From: an uncultured Clostridia bacterium
GTDB lineage: Bacteria > Bacillota > Clostridia > Oscillospirales > Acutalibacteraceae
Assembly (NCBI GenBank): GCA_945912145.1
Contig: CAMEBF010000017.1
Location: 1-42,063 of the forward strand
Reading direction: 5' to 3'
Length of the DNA stretch: 42,063 nt
Shown one piece after another: positions 1 to 9,026 of the stretch. A program made the position numbers and the translations under genes. Under the pieces are notes generated by a model. It was not told the origin of the DNA and searched no databases. It saw only the letters and a program-made list of their open reading frames with translations. The first letter of the stretch is position 1, and each line of letters opens with the position of its first letter.

Positions 1-299
1 TATTATAAAATCAAGCCCGCAGGGTTTCCGAAATTCTTAATTGCTAATTCATAATTCAGAATGCAGAATGCAGAATTATATTGTAAAATCAAGCCCGCAG
101 GGTTTCCGAAATTCTTAATTGCTAATTCATAATTCAGAATGCAGAATGCAGAATTATATTGTAAAATCAAGCCCGCAGGGTTTCCGAAATTCTTAATTGC
201 TAATTCATAATTCAGAATGCAGAATGCAGAATTATATTATAAAATCAAGCCCGCAGGGCTTCCGACATTCTTAATTCTGAATTCTTAATTCTAAATTGT
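1..299. repeat. 78-bp tandem repeat block
   Basis: Three near-identical 78-bp units start at 11, 89 and 167, and a fourth diverging copy starts at 245. Each begins with TCAAGCCCGCAGGGTTTCCG, which contains a small GCCCGCAGGG-type palindrome, and continues into AT-rich words (TTAATT, AATTCAGAATGCAG) that are themselves short direct repeats. The copies differ by single bases, for example ATTGT versus ATTAT at the junctions. No coding potential is seen. The block may extend left of the window, since position 1 already lies inside a unit. Confidence 0.9.
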
Positions 300-364
300 A
301 AAAATCGTTTATCTCCATATAATAACTATTATATAATATCATATACTCCAACGTTTTTCAATCG

Positions 365-393
365 TTGACAAAGAGTTTTTTTTATGGTACACT
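365..393 (+). promoter_or_regulatory. rnpB promoter
   Basis: A consensus -35 TTGACA (365-370), a 17-bp spacer and a -10 TACACT (388-393) place the start of transcription at about 400, exactly where the RNase P RNA begins. Confidence 0.85.
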
Positions 394-400
394 ACTTTTA

Positions 401-730
401 ACAAGTGAGTTGGGCAATTACGCACTTCGGTGTGAGGAAAGTCCGGGCTTCACAGAGCAGGATAACGGCTAACGGCCGCCGAGGGTGACCTTAGGGAAAG
501 TGCAACAGAAAGAAACCGCCCAGATCTTGGGTAAGGATGGAAAGGCGAGGTAAGAGCTCACCGGCGCACAGGAGACTGTGCGGCCCTGTAAACCCTATCC
601 GAAGCAACACCGATATGGAGTGGTCTGCTCGGCCATAACTCCGACGGGTGGCGCGAACCGCAGGGCAACCTGCGGTCAAGACAGATGATTGCCTTCAATG
701 ACAAAACCCGGCTTATAGACTCACTCGTTT
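401..730 (+). ncRNA. rnpB: RNase P RNA, bacterial class A-type
   Basis: This is the catalytic RNA of RNase P, which trims tRNA 5' leaders. Recognition rests on the universally conserved blocks: GAGGAAAGTCCGGGCT near the 5' end (435-450), the ACAGAAAGAA and GGTAAGGATGGAAAGG region in the middle, GAAGCAACACC, and AAACCCGGCTTATAGACTCACT near the 3' end. The first ten bases (ACAAGTGAGT) pair with ACTCACTCGT at the end to form helix P1, which fixes the boundaries. The RNA lies between its own promoter and an intrinsic terminator, so it is a stand-alone transcription unit. Length (about 330 nt) is normal for the family. Confidence 0.96.
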
Positions 731-734
731 TCCC

Positions 735-769
735 GTCACCTTATGCGGCAAGTATGAGGTGACTTTTTT
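735..769 (+). terminator. Intrinsic terminator of rnpB
   Basis: GTCACCT (735-741) pairs with AGGTGAC (757-763), followed directly by six T residues. It sits a few bases after the P1 helix of the RNase P RNA. Confidence 0.9.
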
Positions 770-799
770 CTTCATGCAAAAAAAATTATTTTTCAAAAT

Positions 800-961
800 G
801 TGCAAAGTTCAAAGTGCAAAGTGCAGTTCCGGAAGCCCTGCGGGCTTGCATTATACGCCTGCGGCGCGCTTTTCATAAAAAAACGGTTTTGTCAATTATA
901 AGGAATCAAAAGGCGAAGCCTTTTCCGACATTGCACTTTGAACTTTGCACTTTGAACTTTC
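800..961. repeat. Palindromic MITE-like intergenic repeat, copy A
   Basis: The outer ends are inverted copies of each other: GTGCAAAGTTCAAAGTGCAA at the left and TTGCACTTTGAACTTTGCAC at the right. Inside lie small palindromes: AAGCCCTGCGGGCTT, CGCCTGCGGCG and AAAAGGCGAAGCCTTTT followed by CCGACA. A second copy with the same order of modules lies at 34876-35013. The element fills most of the gap between rnpB and addB and shows no open reading frame, so it would have to be moved in trans if mobile. Confidence 0.8.
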
Positions 962-1003
962 AAAAAAAATTAAATCATTATACATAAAAACGAAGTGATC
1001 TCC

Positions 1004-4000
1004 ATGTTAAATCTCATTTTAGGCCGGGCCTCTTCCGGCAAGACAACCTATGTGCGAAATATCATCGCCGAACGTGTCCGTGAGGGAAAGCAGGCGACGC
1101 TGATTGTGCCCGAGCAATTCTCGTTTGAGAGCGAACGCGCCATTGTCTCCCTGCTCGGTGCGAAAGACGCGGCATCGGTACGGATCGTCAGCTTTTCGTC
1201 GCTCTCCAAAAAAATTCTCGACGAATACGAGCCGGACCGAAAACCGCCGGTGACGCAGGCCGCCAAAGCCGTGCTCATGAGTATGACGCTCGAAGCCGCC
1301 GCCGAGCATCTGGAACTTTTCGGAGGTTGCCGGAAGAATCAGAAGACGATCGCCGAGCTGCTGCACACCGCCGACGAGCTGATTCAATGCGGCGTCACGC
1401 CGCAGGAATTGGAAGATGCGGCGCAGCGCACCGAAAACCGTGTCCTGATTCAGAAATCAGAGGAGATCGAGATCATCGCGGAGCTTTACAAGACGCTGCT
1501 CACCGAGCGGTTTTCCGACGACCGCTATCTCATCAACGAGGCGGCGAAGCATATCGCAGAAAAGCAGCTCTTCCGCGGACAAACCGTCGTTTTCGACGAG
1601 TTTTCCGGCTTTACTGCGCAGGAAAATCTGATCGTCGGCGAGCTGTTACAGCAGGCGGACGAAGTCTACGTCACGCAATGCGCCGAAAGTCTGCGCGATA
1701 CGTCCGGCGGCACCGGTGCGCTCTCCTATGCGGTGGATAATCTGCATTCCCTCATCGCCTTGGCGAACAAAAAAGGTGTTCCCATCGCCGAACCGGTTCT
1801 GTCGCAGCATGACGGGCACTATCACACCGACGCCATCGCGTTTTTAGAAAAAGGACTGTACGAGCCCGACCCCGAAATTTATGACGGCGACGCGCCCGAA
1901 ATCACCGTGACCGCCGCCGAAAATCTCTATGACGAGTGCGAATTTACGGCGATGACCGCCAAAAAGTTAGCGCGGGAAACGGGGATCCGCTACCGCGATA
2001 TCGTTGTCGTCAGCCGCAGCGCAGATTATCAGAAATACCTGCCGTTCGCGTTCAAAAAGTACGACATTCCCGTCTTTGAGGACAAGCGCGTCGCGCTGGA
2101 AAACGCGCTGATCGTCATTTTTGCGCTGTCGGCTCTCTCGCTTGCCGTCGAGGGCATCACGACCGACCGTATTTTCCGCTATCTCAAGACCTACATCGCC
2201 GGCATTCCGGAGGACGACATTGCCGACCTGGAAAACTATGTTTTCCTGTGGCAGATCGACTACGGCGGCTGGCTGACCGACTGGACGGGTCATCCGGAGG
2301 GACTGGGTAAAAAATTCGACGAAGAAGCCGAAGAAAAACTGGCGTCGCTCAACGCGATCCGAAAAGCCATTGCCCAACCGATTCTGCGTCTCAAGGAGGC
2401 GCTTCGGGACAAAGACGGCTTCGGCTGCACGAAAGCACTTTATGAATTTCTGATGCAGAACAAAGCGAATGAGCATCTGCTCTCGTTCGCCATGGGGCTT
2501 GACGGCGCTGACGCCTACGAATGCGAACGCTCCTGGGACGAGCTGATGGACGTGCTGTCCCTTTTAGCCGACACCATCGGAACCCGTCCGATCACGCCGG
2601 AACGCTATCTGGAGCTGTTCCGAATCATGATTTCTTCTTCCGACGTCGGCACCCTGCCGGGAGGCCTCGATCAGATCACGGTCGGCGACGCCGACAGAAT
2701 CCGCGTTTCCGATAAAAAAGTGCTGTTCATCGTCGGCGCGAACGACGGCATTTTCCCGGCGGCATCGTCCGGCTCGTTCATCTTAACAGAGAACGACCGC
2801 CGTCTTTTGAAGAATAACGGCGTCGAGCTCGGCGGCGACAGCATCGACAAAATGCGCAAGGAGCGTCTGCGCGTCTACAGCACGCTGAGCATTCCGCGCG
2901 ACCGGCTGTTCGTTTCATACGCGCTGAGCGATTTCAAAGGCTCGCCGTTGTCCCCCTCGGAGATCGTCACCATGATCCGTCAGATCGTGCCGCGTCATCA
3001 CGCCGTCGAATACGCGCTGCTTGATCCGCTTGACACGGTCGAGAGCCGTCAATCCGCATTTGAGAGCGCCGCGCTGCATTTTGCCGACAATTCAGCTTAT
3101 GCGTCATCCGTCAGGCAATATGTCACTAACGCGGACTGCTTCGGCGACCGTCTGCGCGCCGTGGAACGCGCCGTCAGACGCGAACCGGTACGCTTCCGGA
3201 ATCCCGAAAAGGCCGCCGCGCTCTTCGGCAAGAATCTATACATGACCCCCTCACGCATTGAGGATTATTATAAATGTCCGTTCCGCTATTTCTGCCGCTA
3301 CGGGCTTAAGGCTTCGCCGCTTGAACGCGCCACGTTTGACCCGCGTCAGAACGGTCTGCTCGTTCACGCCGTTCTCGAAAAGCTCTTCGCCGAATACGGC
3401 AGCCGCGGTCTGACCGCGCTTACAAAAAAGGAACGCCGGGACGCCATCGAACGCGAAGCCGAAGCCTACATCGAGGAGAGCATGGGCGGCAAAAAAAATA
3501 TGGACAAACGCTTTCTCTATTCGCTCTCGCGCAGCGTGCTGACGATCTGTGACATTCTCGAGAAGCTCGTCAGCGAATTTTCAGACTGCAAATTCGAGAC
3601 GCGCGACGTCGAGCTTCGCATCGGCGATGACGGAGAGGTGCCGCCCTATACCGTTCCGCTTCCCGGCGGCGGCAAAGCCATTCTGAACGGCGTGGTTGAC
3701 CGCGTCGATACGATGGAAGCCGAAGACGGGCAGACGCTCTACCTGCGCGTCATTGACTACAAAACAGGCGGCAAGGATTTTCATCTCGAGGACGTGCTTT
3801 CGGGGCTGAATATCCAGATGCTCGTCTATCTGCTGTGTCTCATCGAAAACGGCAAAGTCCGCTACGGCGAAACGGTTCCGGCCGGCGTGCTGTATGTTCC
3901 CGCAAAATCAGGCAAAAACGAGCTGGGACGGTACGCTTCCGACGACGATATTGAAAAAGCAACGATTGCAAGCAGCCGCATGAAGGGCATCGTGCTCGAC

Positions 4001-4339
4001 GACGCCGAAGTTATCAAGGGTATGGACAGCTCCGGCGGCGGACGGCGCATCGAAGCGACCGTCAAAGACGATAAACGAACCAAAAATAAAAAATTCACGC
4101 TGCATCAGTTCGACCTGCTGCACAGCGCGATTGACGCCGTGATCAAAGATATGGGCGAAGCGCTGCGGAAAGGCGAAGTCAGCGCGGTGCCGATGCTCGA
4201 CGGCAATTATAAAAACACCTGTCAATACTGCGATTATCAGACCGTGTGCGGACGCGAAAAAGACGACCCGAGCGCGACGCTCTTCAAAGGCGACGTCTGG
4301 GAAACGCTCGAGGAAAGGGAGGGAACGGACAATGGCTGA
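1004..4339 (+). CDS. addB: ATP-dependent helicase/deoxyribonuclease subunit B (AddB)
   Basis: AddB is the second subunit of the AddAB helicase-nuclease, which resects double-strand breaks for RecA-dependent repair in Firmicutes. The protein opens with MLNLILGRASSGKT, the Walker A signature of AddB. The C-terminal RecB-type nuclease carries VIDYKTGG, with the catalytic Asp and Lys. The iron-sulfur cluster cysteines are visible as CPFRYFC before the nuclease domain and CQYCDYQTVC near the C terminus. Length (1111 residues) is close to Bacillus AddB. The ATG at 1004 is chosen over a GTG at 995 because AAGTGA sits 5 bases upstream of it and the protein then begins as family members do. The stop overlaps the addA start by 8 bases, indicating translational coupling. 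Upstream is a repeat element, and the promoter was not located. Confidence 0.95.
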   Translation: MLNLILGRASSGKTTYVRNIIAERVREGKQATLIVPEQFSFESERAIVSLLGAKDAASVRIVSFSSLSKKILDEYEPDRKPPVTQAAKAVLMSMTLEAAAEHLELFGGCRKNQKTIAELLHTADELIQCGVTPQELEDAAQRTENRVLIQKSEEIEIIAELYKTLLTERFSDDRYLINEAAKHIAEKQLFRGQTVVFDEFSGFTAQENLIVGELLQQADEVYVTQCAESLRDTSGGTGALSYAVDNLHSLIALANKKGVPIAEPVLSQHDGHYHTDAIAFLEKGLYEPDPEIYDGDAPEITVTAAENLYDECEFTAMTAKKLARETGIRYRDIVVVSRSADYQKYLPFAFKKYDIPVFEDKRVALENALIVIFALSALSLAVEGITTDRIFRYLKTYIAGIPEDDIADLENYVFLWQIDYGGWLTDWTGHPEGLGKKFDEEAEEKLASLNAIRKAIAQPILRLKEALRDKDGFGCTKALYEFLMQNKANEHLLSFAMGLDGADAYECERSWDELMDVLSLLADTIGTRPITPERYLELFRIMISSSDVGTLPGGLDQITVGDADRIRVSDKKVLFIVGANDGIFPAASSGSFILTENDRRLLKNNGVELGGDSIDKMRKERLRVYSTLSIPRDRLFVSYALSDFKGSPLSPSEIVTMIRQIVPRHHAVEYALLDPLDTVESRQSAFESAALHFADNSAYASSVRQYVTNADCFGDRLRAVERAVRREPVRFRNPEKAAALFGKNLYMTPSRIEDYYKCPFRYFCRYGLKASPLERATFDPRQNGLLVHAVLEKLFAEYGSRGLTALTKKERRDAIEREAEAYIEESMGGKKNMDKRFLYSLSRSVLTICDILEKLVSEFSDCKFETRDVELRIGDDGEVPPYTVPLPGGGKAILNGVVDRVDTMEAEDGQTLYLRVIDYKTGGKDFHLEDVLSGLNIQMLVYLLCLIENGKVRYGETVPAGVLYVPAKSGKNELGRYASDDDIEKATIASSRMKGIVLDDAEVIKGMDSSGGGRRIEATVKDDKRTKNKKFTLHQFDLLHSAIDAVIKDMGEALRKGEVSAVPMLDGNYKNTCQYCDYQTVCGREKDDPSATLFKGDVWETLEEREGTDNG

Positions 4340-7300
4340 AAGAAACTGGACAAAAGAACAGCAAAATGCCATTGACGCTCGGAACGGCACGCTGCTGCTT
4401 TCGGCGGCTGCCGGTTCCGGCAAGACCGCCGTGCTCGTCGAACGCATTATCCGTCTGATGACCGAAGGCAGCAACCCCGTTGATCCGTCCGAGCTGCTCG
4501 TGGTGACCTTCACGAACGCCGCCGCCGCCGAGATGAAAACAAGAATCGCGGGTGGCATCGACGCGCTCATCCGCAAAGAGCCGACCAACAATTTATACCG
4601 CAGCGTCAAAATGAAGCTGCCGAGCGCCGCCGTGAGCACGATTGACTCATTCTGCATCAAGCTGGTTCGCGAAAACTTTCACAAAGCCGGCATTGCGCCC
4701 GATTTCGCGATTCTTGATAATAGCGACGAAAAAATCCTCATCGCCGAGGCCATGAGCGCGACGCTCGACACGCTCTGTCAGGAGTCGCCCGACATATACG
4801 ACCTGCTCAACTCCATGACGGCCTACAACCGCGACGACAGCGCGCTTTCCGAAAAAATTCTGCGTTTGTACCGCTTTTCCCTGGCGCATCCGTTTCCCGA
4901 AAAATGGCTGTGTGAAGTTGAGGATATGTATCGGGACGACGTTCCCGTCGCAGATTCCGTCTGGGGAAAAATCATTCTGGAATACGCCGAAAACACCTTT
5001 GCCTACAGCCGCGAACTGCTCGAAGAAGCGCTGAACGACATCCTTCCGTCGGAGGTCATCGCCGAAAAATACGAAGCGTCGCTGCAAAATGTGCTGCTGC
5101 TTCTCGACAGGCTTGACATCATGATGCAGAACAAGGACTGGGACGCGCTGCACGACTTTTTCCGGAATTTCACATGGTCAAGGCTGCCCACCGCACCCAA
5201 AGGCTACGGAGACGATCCGTACAAACTCGCCGCCGAAGCGAAATACAAAGCCGTCGCGTCACTTTTTGAGGACTGCGGCAAAATGTTCTGCGCCGATACC
5301 GCGGAAAACCGGGAAGACCTCGAAAAGCTCGCACCCGTCATCAAAGAGCTGCTGAACACCGTCCGTGAGTTCGGCAAGAACTATGAGTCACTCAAAGAGG
5401 AGCAAAATCGCTACACCTTTACGGACATCATGCACCGTGCGTTGCGGCTGCTCATCCGGGAAGAGAACGGCGAAATCCGCAAGACGCCGCTTGCGTCCTC
5501 TCTCGAAGCGCAATACCGCGAGATTCTCATCGACGAATATCAGGACACGAACGAAGCGCAGGATATGCTTTTCGCCACACTCTCGAGAAACGGAGAAAAC
5601 CTCTTCATGGTCGGCGACGTCAAGCAGAGCATTTACCGTTTCCGTCTCGCCATGCCCGAAATTTTCGTCAAAAAAAGCCGCGAATACGCGGATTTCGACA
5701 ACAAAACCTACCCGGCGAAAATCATTCTCGGCAAAAATTTCCGAAGCCGCAAGGGCATTCTGGACGGCATCAATTTTCTTTTCCAGAATTTAATGTCCGA
5801 TTACGCCGGTGAAATGGAATACACCGAAAAAGAGGCACTGCATTACGGCGACACCTATCCCCCGGATGAAGAGCCGGCCACCGAGCTGCGCTTTCTCGAA
5901 GCGTCCAAAACGGAGGAAGAAGCGGCGTACATCGCGAAGCTGATTGACGATATGCTGCAAAACGGCGCCGAAGTCACCGAACGCGGCGTGAAGCGAAAAG
6001 CAAAAAAATCGGACTTCTGCATTCTGCTGCGCAGTCCGTCCGGCAAGCTGGAAATCTACGAAAACGCGCTCAAACAGCGCGGCATCGCATCAAGCGGCGA
6101 CAAAAAAAGCAGCGTATTCGACGCGCCGGAGGTCGGCGTCTTCCTCTCCCTCTTAAAAGTCATCAACAATCCCACGGACGACGTCGCTTTTCTCTCGCTG
6201 ATGCTCTCTCCTCTTTACGGCTTCACCGCCGACGAGCTCACCGATCTAAAACTTCCCGATAAAAAACGGAAGCTGATCGCCTGTCTGCGCGAAGCCGCCG
6301 ATCATGACGAAAAATGCGCGAGACTTCTTTTTGACCTCGATTCGTATCGGAAACAAGCCGCCGTCATGCCCTTTGACGCCTATATCCGCACGCTGCTCGA
6401 CAGAACAGGTTATCTTGCCGTTGTCAGCGCGATGAAACACGGCGAAGTGCGCCGGCGCAATCTGATTTTATTGTGCGAATTTGCCGCGTCCTACGCCGAA
6501 AACGGCGGCAGCGGCATCAGCGGTTTCCTGCGCTACATCGCACGCGCGGCGGAAAACGGCGCGGATATTCCGGCGGCGTCCGAAACGAGTGAAAATGCGG
6601 ACGTTGTCAAGATTTACAGCATTCACAAATCCAAAGGACTTGAATTTCCGTTTGTGATTCTGGCAGACTGCGCCAAGCCCTTCAACAAGAGCGACATGAC
6701 CGACGATATGATCATCAGTCCGTCGGCGGGCGTCGGCATGGTCATCATCAACAACGAACGCAAACAGAAATACCCGACGATCGGTCACACGGCGGCGCGG
6801 CTCGCCGTCAAACGGGCATCGATCTCCGAAGAGCTGCGCGTCCTTTACGTCGGCATGACGCGAGCCAAAGAAAAGCTCATCGCCGTTTCCACCGTCGCAA
6901 AACCCGAAAAAGCGGTTTCAAACGCCGTCACCAATACGCTCGGCGGTCGCAGAATTTTCCCCTGCGCCGTGCTGAACGCGACAAGCTATACGCAATGGTT
7001 CCTGATGGGGTATCTGTCCCACCCGGATTTGGAGCCCCTGACAAGGGAATGCGGATTGACAGTCGAACACCGCTATGACGCCCCGGGACGCATTCGCCTG
7101 ATTCTCGACAAACTGACCGAAGAGCAATCGGAAATCACCGAAGAAACCGTATCCGCAGCTGATCCCGTGATCATCGAAGCGATCCGCGACCGCGCAGAAT
7201 ACGAATATCCCTATATTCTTCCTGCCGATGCACGTCCGAAACGCGCCGCCTCGGATTTTGAACAGCAGAAGTTCACACCCGAATATTTCGCCGTTTCCAA

Positions 7301-7841
7301 GCCGTCATTCCTGTGCTCGGGAGAACTGACGCCGGCGCAGATCGGCACGGCGAACCATCTGTTTTTACAGCATCTCGATTTTGGAGCATCTTCCGCCAAA
7401 GCAGAATGCGAACGCATGACGCGTGAAAAAATCCTGACGCCGCAGCAGGCGGCTGTCATTCACCGAGAGAAAGTCGAAAAGTTCCTGCGCTCTCCCCTGT
7501 GTGAACGCATTCGGCAGGCGGAAAACGTGCTGCGCGAAAAGGAATTTACCGTCGAAATTGAGCTTGGCGACATCGAACCGACTGCGGCGGAGAATGTCCG
7601 GCACGAAAAAATACTCGTCCTCGGTAAGACCGATCTTGTTTTCATAAAGGACGGTCAGGCGACCGTCGTCGATTACAAAACAGACCGGACAAAAACCGAA
7701 GACGAGTTCATCGAAGCCTATCGGGGACAGCTCACCATGTACCGTCGCGCGATGGCGCAGCTCCTTGAAATGCCGATTGCCGAAACGCTGATCTACTCGT
7801 TGGAGCTGGGCAAGGAAATCGCGATTCCCTTTACACGATAA
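4332..7841 (+). CDS. addA: ATP-dependent helicase/nuclease subunit A (AddA)
   Basis: This is the motor subunit of AddAB, a superfamily 1A (UvrD-like) helicase with a C-terminal RecB nuclease domain. Visible motifs in order: motif I AAAGSGKTAVLVERI (residues about 25-39), motif Ia VVTFTNAAAAEM, motif II LIDEYQDTN, motif III GDVKQSIYRFR, the SIHKSKGLEFPFV helicase motif, motif VI LRVLYVGMTRAKEKL, and the nuclease motif VVDYKTD near the C terminus. All key residues are present and the length (1169) is typical, so the enzyme should be active. It overlaps addB by 8 bases and forms a two-gene operon with it. Its last 11 bases overlap, tail to tail, the end of azlD on the other strand, with no terminator between the two. 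Confidence 0.96.
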   Translation: MAERNWTKEQQNAIDARNGTLLLSAAAGSGKTAVLVERIIRLMTEGSNPVDPSELLVVTFTNAAAAEMKTRIAGGIDALIRKEPTNNLYRSVKMKLPSAAVSTIDSFCIKLVRENFHKAGIAPDFAILDNSDEKILIAEAMSATLDTLCQESPDIYDLLNSMTAYNRDDSALSEKILRLYRFSLAHPFPEKWLCEVEDMYRDDVPVADSVWGKIILEYAENTFAYSRELLEEALNDILPSEVIAEKYEASLQNVLLLLDRLDIMMQNKDWDALHDFFRNFTWSRLPTAPKGYGDDPYKLAAEAKYKAVASLFEDCGKMFCADTAENREDLEKLAPVIKELLNTVREFGKNYESLKEEQNRYTFTDIMHRALRLLIREENGEIRKTPLASSLEAQYREILIDEYQDTNEAQDMLFATLSRNGENLFMVGDVKQSIYRFRLAMPEIFVKKSREYADFDNKTYPAKIILGKNFRSRKGILDGINFLFQNLMSDYAGEMEYTEKEALHYGDTYPPDEEPATELRFLEASKTEEEAAYIAKLIDDMLQNGAEVTERGVKRKAKKSDFCILLRSPSGKLEIYENALKQRGIASSGDKKSSVFDAPEVGVFLSLLKVINNPTDDVAFLSLMLSPLYGFTADELTDLKLPDKKRKLIACLREAADHDEKCARLLFDLDSYRKQAAVMPFDAYIRTLLDRTGYLAVVSAMKHGEVRRRNLILLCEFAASYAENGGSGISGFLRYIARAAENGADIPAASETSENADVVKIYSIHKSKGLEFPFVILADCAKPFNKSDMTDDMIISPSAGVGMVIINNERKQKYPTIGHTAARLAVKRASISEELRVLYVGMTRAKEKLIAVSTVAKPEKAVSNAVTNTLGGRRIFPCAVLNATSYTQWFLMGYLSHPDLEPLTRECGLTVEHRYDAPGRIRLILDKLTEEQSEITEETVSAADPVIIEAIRDRAEYEYPYILPADARPKRAASDFEQQKFTPEYFAVSKPSFLCSGELTPAQIGTANHLFLQHLDFGASSAKAECERMTREKILTPQQAAVIHREKVEKFLRSPLCERIRQAENVLREKEFTVEIELGDIEPTAAENVRHEKILVLGKTDLVFIKDGQATVVDYKTDRTKTEDEFIEAYRGQLTMYRRAMAQLLEMPIAETLIYSLELGKEIAIPFTR

Positions 7842-8139
7842 TCAGTTCAAGCAGAAAGACCGTCAGGCAGGCGCAGACGGAAACCGTGAGCAGGCTTTTG
7901 CCGAACCACGCGAGAAGCACCGCAACGGCGAACGCCGCGATCGCCGACCAGATGCTCCCCGTTTCCGACAGAATCGCGGGGAAGGTCATCACGGCAAGTG
8001 TGACATACGGCACATAGTATAAAAACGAGCGGATAAATTTATTTTTGATTTCCCGCCGGATAAGCACCAGAGGCAGCATACGGATGAGATATGTAACGCC
8101 TGCCATCAGCAGAATATAGATCCAGACATTACCCTTCAT
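7831..8139 (-). CDS. azlD: AzlD-family branched-chain amino acid exporter small subunit
   Basis: A 102-residue hydrophobic protein with about four predicted membrane spans (starting VWIYILLMAGVTYLIRMLPL). This matches the small AzlD component that works with AzlC to export branched-chain or related amino acids across the cytoplasmic membrane. The conserved TYLIRMLPL stretch near the N terminus and the short length are characteristic. Its start overlaps the end of azlC by 11 bases, so the two are co-translated. The 3' end overlaps the end of addA. Confidence 0.9.
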   Translation of the reverse strand: MKGNVWIYILLMAGVTYLIRMLPLVLIRREIKNKFIRSFLYYVPYVTLAVMTFPAILSETGSIWSAIAAFAVAVLLAWFGKSLLTVSVCACLTVFLLELIIV

Positions 8140-8860
8140 GCTGCGCCTCCTCTTTCACGGGGAACAGCAAGGCGGCTGCGGCGGCGATGACGACCGTCAG
8201 CAGAATCGTTCTGGTTCCCGAAGCCATGGACGATAGTACCGGCAGCTCAGAAAATGCGAAGCTGAGCAGCATGGAGACGATTACGACGCCAAGAATCACT
8301 TTACTTTTCCGCGCAGGCGGCACGATGATCGCGATGAACATGCCGTACAGACCGACGCTCAGAGCGCGAACGATGCGGACAGGCAGGAGATTGCCCATCA
8401 GCACACCTAAAAACGTGCCGAGCGCCCAACCCGGCGCAGCGACGACGATCACGCCGTAGGTATAATACGGATTGAGCATTCCCTTGACTGCCATGGAGAC
8501 GCCGAAGATTTCGTCCGTCACATCGGTGCTGATCAGCAGACGGTGCAGAACGGACGTCTCAGCAGGCAGCTTCTGGCTGAGCGAACACGACATCAGCAGA
8601 TACCGGGCGTTCGCAATGATCTCCATCACGGCAACCTCGAGATAGCCCGCACCGGAAGCGATCAGCGTAAAGCCGGCAAATTCTCCCGCCGACGCGTTGA
8701 TCGTCAGACTCGTAATCATCGCCTGAAACGCCGTAAATCCGGCGTTCTTTGCGGCGATGCCGAGCGTAAACGCCACGGCAAAATAACCCAAACAAATCGG
8801 AATGCCGTCCCGCATTCCGTTTACAAAACAAGTTTTATTCACACTTTTCACAGCATTCAT
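8129..8860 (-). CDS. azlC: AzlC-family branched-chain amino acid exporter permease
   Basis: The large subunit of an AzlCD/BrnFE-type exporter, which exports branched-chain amino acids and analogues in characterised members. The N-terminal signature is GMRDGIPICLGYFAVAFTLG, followed by a second conserved segment around MTSLTINASAGEFAG. Several membrane helices follow through to the C terminus. The frame is open upstream to a TTG at 8896, but the ATG at 8860 (protein starting MNAVKSVN) is preferred because the upstream part encodes a perfect hairpin rather than typical protein. The start context is weak, with AGGG touching the ATG, and a GTG four codons in is also possible. The gene is followed by azlD in an operon, and a hairpin lies just ahead of it. 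Confidence 0.88.
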   Translation of the reverse strand: MNAVKSVNKTCFVNGMRDGIPICLGYFAVAFTLGIAAKNAGFTAFQAMITSLTINASAGEFAGFTLIASGAGYLEVAVMEIIANARYLLMSCSLSQKLPAETSVLHRLLISTDVTDEIFGVSMAVKGMLNPYYTYGVIVVAAPGWALGTFLGVLMGNLLPVRIVRALSVGLYGMFIAIIVPPARKSKVILGVVIVSMLLSFAFSELPVLSSMASGTRTILLTVVIAAAAALLFPVKEEAQHEG

Positions 8861-8867
8861 CCCTGTA

Positions 8868-8901
8868 TTGCCGGCAGCTTCTCCGACTGCCGGCAATTTT
8901 T
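8868..8901. other. Perfect 10-bp hairpin with T-run on the + strand
   Basis: TTGCCGGCAG (8868-8877) and CTGCCGGCAA (8887-8896) form a perfect stem with a 9-base loop. On the + strand it is followed by TTTTT, like an intrinsic terminator, yet no + strand gene leads into it. On the - strand it lies between a possible 36-codon ORF and azlC, with no U-run after the stem, so there it would be a leader hairpin just upstream of the azlC start. Confidence 0.6.
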
Positions 8902-9010
8902 ATAGTTTTCCGAAATTTTCAAACAAAGGCAATCCCAATTCAGTCGGCAACAGCGGCATCACCGCGAGAAGCAACGACAACAGGATTCTGAAAAATATGA
9001 CAAAATACAT
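8900..9010 (-). CDS. Possible 36-residue membrane peptide
   Basis: An ATG 16 bases after the rqcH stop opens a 36-codon frame (MYFVIFFRILLSLLLAVMPL, then PTELGLPLFENFGKL). AAAGGTG lies 6 bases upstream of the ATG, a good ribosome site. The first 21 residues form one hydrophobic segment with a single Arg, so the product would be a small membrane peptide. The frame ends 4 bases before a strong hairpin, and azlC follows. I know of no family for it. The placement and ribosome site argue for translation, while the small size leaves chance possible. Confidence 0.4.
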   Translation of the reverse strand: MYFVIFFRILLSLLLAVMPLLPTELGLPLFENFGKL

Positions 9011-9026
9011 ATTTTTCACCTTTTTC

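Noticed and set aside
1-299. CRISPR array
   Set aside because: The 78-bp units are repeated in full with no unique spacers, and no cas genes are present.
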